NCBI GenBank assembly: GCA_030407315.1
Contig: JALQPE010000069.1
Location: 1-64,000, forward strand
Source of the DNA: Asparagopsis taxiformis
Lineage: Eukaryota > Rhodophyta > Florideophyceae > Bonnemaisoniales > Bonnemaisoniaceae
Length of the DNA stretch: 64,000 bases
Direction of reading: 5' to 3'
Shown: in pieces, positions 60,766 to 64,000 of the stretch
How positions within the stretch are numbered: position 1 is the stretch's first letter
How the letters are laid out: every line of letters begins with the position of its first letter
Program-made: the position numbers and the translations under genes
Notes under the pieces: generated by a model
What the model was told of the DNA's origin: nothing
Databases searched by the model: none
What the model saw: only the letters and a program-made list of their open reading frames with translations

Positions 60766-63095
60766 GCATCACTATCACCATCTGAGTGATCTTCCTCTCC
60801 ACCAAGGGGAGTATTAGTATCCGGCTCTACGACCAGAGCACGGAGCTGCTCCAATTCTTGGCGGTTGAATGGATCCTTGACCTGCGCGTCTTTGATCGTC
60901 ATACGCACTTCGCGAGGCAACAACCGGCATTGCGTCATGACATGTCCTGTCTTGCGACAGATTAGACACTTGACGTGTGTCCTTCTCATCCCTTGCGGAC
61001 GGGGGTACGCTGTCTTCGGGTATTCTGTACGGCTGGTCGGCCGGTTGTAGCCTTCCACCCTCCTTTCGTTGGACTGTATGTTGTCCGACAGGTTCAACTC
61101 CAGCTGACGCTGCGTTGGCGGGGTACTACCCAGGAACGTAGTACGTTCCTCCCGGCGCGTCACCCCGCTGGAGCCCCTTGTGAGCGAAGATGCCGGGGAC
61201 TCCGATGAGAGCGGTGGTTCTCCTTCCATGCCGACGGCGAATATTTCCCCACTTCCAGTGGCATCTTCGTGAGGCTCCGTCTCCAATGAAATGGTATTCA
61301 CTCGGCGTGTCGTCACTTTCCTCGGGGTGCGTTCCGGAATTACATTATTCCTCACGCGAGTATAGTGGCGGTGCGTCTCTCGCGCCGTGTCGCCCAAACT
61401 CTGCGCACGCATGCGGACGTCCTGGAACGAGATGCGGGGGTTCCTTGACACCTCGTCCCTCACCACGTGTTGGGAGTAAGACGAAAAACCGTCGATGTAA
61501 ATAGCCATCAAAGAGCGCTCGAGGAAGGCGTCTCCACATCGGAGAGCCTCCTTCCTCAGCCGAAAGGCGAATTGCTCTTCGGTTTCGCCCGTTCCCTGGC
61601 GCATTTGAGTCACCTGCCGATATGCAGTTTGTAATACTGACTCTTTGGCGTACGTTAGTAGCAACCAATTTACTGCCTCTGGGTAGGAGTATATTATGTC
61701 GATACCGGGTCTCGCATCCGCAAACCCGGTTCCTCGACCGACATACGAGAGCATCGTCTCTCTGGCCTCTCCCGCCATGAAATACTTCATGAGTGGGAGT
61801 GCAGCGCCTTCAGCAACTCCCGTCTCGTCACAAGCGAACTTGAAATTCTTCAAAAACGCTAGGACAGCGATTGGGTCTTCTCCTGTGAAGAGCGGTACCG
61901 TCATCACGTGTTTCAGCTGGCGAGCTGTTTTGGCCAACCTCTGGGCGACTTCGTCGTCATACCGTTCGTCGCGCTTACGCAGACGGTAGGTACGGTACGA
62001 CAGTGCCTTGGTGAAACGCTCGTTCAGCGGCTTGATTTCCTCTAGCCCGGGGTAGGAGGAGTCTTGATGTTCCCCCAGGTGCGAGTCTCTCGCCATACGA
62101 GTATTGGCGGTAGTCTCGCGCATGAGGGCGACCCAACGGCGGGCTGCCTCGTGTTCCTTATCCCCCCTAGCGGGAGTAACTTCCCGCTGTATGGGCGGTT
62201 CGGCGGGTGCCAAAAGAGGAGCTTCCTCACGCACGTTCACGTCGCTCCGACGGGACTGTGGGCTCTGTGGAGGCTGGCTTGCCTGCATATCCAAGACCAC
62301 ATCCCTAACGAAAAGGGGTAATTCAGCTTGGAAAGCTGCACGGAGTTTCTCGTAAACTCCGTCCACGACCCTGGTCTCCATGTGGCGACTTACGATCGGA
62401 ACAATCTCAGAAATGAGTGATGCGCGCATATCCTCGTAGGATTGCTGCGGGTGTATATCCCGGTCCAGCTTGATCTCCTCGCGAGCGATTTCGCGGGCAA
62501 CGACCCGGAAATGGCGCATGCTGTTAACGTCAGGAATGGGCGGTTTTTGTGTCACCTTGCTGCTCGAAGCAACAGCCAACGGTGGCAACTTCGGCGGTCG
62601 GTCCGAAAACAGCCCGCTAGACGGTAATGCAGTCAACTCCAAGTTGGGTAGAGGGTCGACGGAAAAGGGAGCGTTGCGAATCACTCGCTTCCCGTCGTCA
62701 TGCCCCTCGGTCCGGGTAGAAGTTGGCGCGGTTGCCGTCGGTCGCGCTTCCTCGGGTGGAAACGGAGCTACCGGTGGTAGGGTAAGGGGCTCGGCGCCCG
62801 GTCCCGTGTCGACACTTCCAAGTGTGTCGGCCTTCCCTACCACGGGTAGTGGCGATCTAGGCGAAGCGCCTGCTGAGGCCGCCGACGCGGCCTTCTTTTT
62901 CCTCGCGCTAGCGCGCGTTCGACGAGGGGATGCTCGAGGCGTACTCACCGAACCTCCCCTCGAGCGGCTGTTGTCAGCCGCGGCCAGGGATTTTCTTTCC
63001 CTGGCAAGTGAGCTGGCCGTCGGATCGTTGATTCCGGGGGCCATTTTCTTCTCACAAATGAGTAGTTCTCCAACTTTGAGGTTATTCTTCTCCAA
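60714..63095 (-). CDS. Chromovirus Gag (793 aa) with CCHC zinc knuckle
   Basis: An intact ORF. Initiation could also be at the internal MAPGINDP, 17 codons in. Residues 20-230 are Ser/Ala/Pro-rich. The conserved capsid-like part begins around AREIAREEIKLDRDIHPQ and includes ERFTKALSYRTYRLRKRDE, VMTVPLFTGEDPIAVLAFLK, YVGRGTGFADARPGIDIIY, ESVLQTAYRQVTQMRQ and LERSLMAIYIDG. The zinc knuckle CLICRKTGHVMTQC (Cx2Cx4Hx4C) lies near residue 710, followed by an acidic tail. The sequence just before the stop includes CCCGGAAAACGGG, identical in the first element. Long for a gypsy Gag because of the extra N-terminal region. Confidence 0.92.
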   Translation of the reverse strand: MEKNNLKVGELLICEKKMAPGINDPTASSLARERKSLAAADNSRSRGGSVSTPRASPRRTRASARKKKAASAASAGASPRSPLPVVGKADTLGSVDTGPGAEPLTLPPVAPFPPEEARPTATAPTSTRTEGHDDGKRVIRNAPFSVDPLPNLELTALPSSGLFSDRPPKLPPLAVASSSKVTQKPPIPDVNSMRHFRVVAREIAREEIKLDRDIHPQQSYEDMRASLISEIVPIVSRHMETRVVDGVYEKLRAAFQAELPLFVRDVVLDMQASQPPQSPQSRRSDVNVREEAPLLAPAEPPIQREVTPARGDKEHEAARRWVALMRETTANTRMARDSHLGEHQDSSYPGLEEIKPLNERFTKALSYRTYRLRKRDERYDDEVAQRLAKTARQLKHVMTVPLFTGEDPIAVLAFLKNFKFACDETGVAEGAALPLMKYFMAGEARETMLSYVGRGTGFADARPGIDIIYSYPEAVNWLLLTYAKESVLQTAYRQVTQMRQGTGETEEQFAFRLRKEALRCGDAFLERSLMAIYIDGFSSYSQHVVRDEVSRNPRISFQDVRMRAQSLGDTARETHRHYTRVRNNVIPERTPRKVTTRRVNTISLETEPHEDATGSGEIFAVGMEGEPPLSSESPASSLTRGSSGVTRREERTTFLGSTPPTQRQLELNLSDNIQSNERRVEGYNRPTSRTEYPKTAYPRPQGMRRTHVKCLICRKTGHVMTQCRLLPREVRMTIKDAQVKDPFNRQELEQLRALVVEPDTNTPLGGEEDHSDGDSDAWSDAAPHPENGLEEVM

Positions 63096-63321
63096 GGGTT
63101 TAACGTCTGTCGACGGTTATTACACACGACTCGAGGTCGGATTTACAGTAACCTGCGACTCCGGGCGTACCCGTTTCGACTTTCTTCGTACCTCTCCTTG
63201 TACGGATGGATCCTCTTGTAACGCTGATTAGCGGTGTACCAAGCCCACGCGGCGAAGATGTTCTAGCAACTGAGGGTCCGAGAAAACTCGTAGAATCACG
63301 TTTCTAGGTCGAGAGACCAAA
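63096..63321 (-). other. Chromovirus leader with candidate primer-binding site
   Basis: Reading the element's strand from the LTR edge at 63322, the leader begins TTTGGTCTCTCGACCTAG. TGGTCTCTCGACC (two bases in) would pair with a tRNA 3' end GGTCGAGAGACCA; I cannot name the tRNA. The rest of the 226-nt leader has no other feature I recognise. Confidence 0.5.
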
Positions 63322-63998
63322 TGTAGGACTTATTTCTCGCTGCGAAGCGATAGAATTCTCCGGAAACGGAGTAGCGCAAGCGACAACGAGGAAAGCCCCG
63401 ATCCAGCGAGTACGCAGTAGAAATGATCTCCAATCGGCGGTGATCAGCCGGATTCCGAAAGGAGGAAAATGAGTAATACTCGAGGATCGAGTCCTGCAAC
63501 GGCCTTCGACTAAGAAATCGGTAGAGTGGTAGAGCGGGTCTTCCACGAGATTCCTCCGACCAGGAGTATTTCGGTCTGCCGTCCCCAACCTACTTAAAGG
63601 TTAGCTGGGCTCGTGAATCCTCCGAACGGAGTATCTCCTTGTGCGAGTCGGACCGGATGGGGTGCGCGACTGCCAGCACCGGATCTGGTCTTACTACCTC
63701 GCGGTAGGAGTCTCCTGCACAGCCGTGACTCGGCGTCACGGCGCGTCGCGGTGTGTCGTGCGGTTCACGCGCGACGGAACACGATTGGGAATCGTAGATC
63801 TACTCTCGCGAGAGAGGTTGCGCGCTGAAGAGCGGCTGTAAAGCGCTTTCCAGGCGAATAGGATGTAGTCCACAATAGTGCTGACTTTATTGCATCCGTT
63901 GCGGTGAGTCACCGTACTAAATACGTTAAAGTCGGATCTCGGTTGGCCAGGACCGATGGTCCTGGCCAACCAGTGGGGTGGACCTTGTGGTCCCTACA
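63322..63998 (-). repeat. 5' LTR of the young chromovirus
   Basis: 677 bp, matching 50006-50682 at all but one position in my reading. The two bases after it (63999-64000) are AA, the same as the first two bases after the other LTR rather than the GG expected from the left flank GGCAT. Confidence 0.92.
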
Positions 63999-64000
63999 AA

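Larger units (their letters stand above)
50006..63998 (-). mobile_element. Ty3/gypsy chromovirus, young copy, with antisense ORF
   Basis: 13,993 bp between LTRs 50006-50682 and 63322-63998. Each is 677 bp, begins TGTAGG and ends CCTACA, and they differ at one position in my base-by-base reading (T at 50520, C at 63836). Sense is the minus strand: leader, gag, protease, RT-RNase H-integrase-chromodomain, tandem-repeat region, antisense ORF, polypurine tract, 3' LTR. It is inserted in a Harbinger-like gene. Low LTR divergence means a recent insertion. Stop codons interrupt protease/RT (one TAG) and the antisense ORF (two TAG). Confidence 0.92.

Overview
The window is eukaryotic nuclear DNA. Host genes carry short GT-AG introns (79-97 nt) with a CTGAC/CTAAC branch-point-like motif 24-29 nt before the acceptor. 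Most genes have few or no introns, and LTR retrotransposons fill much of the space. Intron-poor genes, a TDY-type MAP kinase, an NB-ARC/WD40 protein, a bestrophin-family protein, and GalEa-like copia plus chromovirus elements fit a multicellular red alga. That assignment is inference; there is no rRNA or organelle marker here.

Layout. 1-4933: remains of a DNA transposon, with a tnp2-like transposase on the minus strand (one frameshift) converging on an unrecognised plus-strand frame (one internal TGA). 5418-6649: an array of tiny putative exons separated by intron-like blocks, with a 38-bp perfect palindrome in its first exon. 6993-7720: 24-bp and 43-bp tandem repeats. 7924-21273: a decayed, 5'-truncated Ty3/gypsy chromovirus (plus strand) carrying a large intact antisense ORF behind pol. 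21317-21779: a copia solo LTR with its target duplication. 23236-41883: host genes, namely a five-repeat bestrophin-family gene, a Sec14-like gene, an NLR-like STAND gene, a cytochrome P450, a MAP kinase and a secreted Arg/Cys-rich protein. 42256-48976: a complete Ty1/copia element (minus strand) with 464-bp LTRs and 5-bp target duplication. 49191-50005: a Harbinger-like transposase cut off by the next insertion. 50006-63998: a young, nearly complete Ty3/gypsy chromovirus (minus strand) with 677-bp LTRs differing at one position, again with a large antisense ORF behind pol.

Two things stand out. First, the bestrophin-family gene (five exons, about 1,779 residues) encodes five consecutive bestrophin/UPF0187 units. 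Known bestrophins are homopentamers of one such unit, so this looks like a whole pentamer in one chain. Second, two diverged chromovirus copies keep a homologous ORF of about 1,030-1,050 codons on the opposite strand from gag-pol, with a conserved N-terminal half, a coiled coil and its own poly(A) signal, so the family appears to be ambisense.

Limits: all homology calls are from motif recognition by eye. Splice sites, frameshift sites and element ends are deduced from sequence only.
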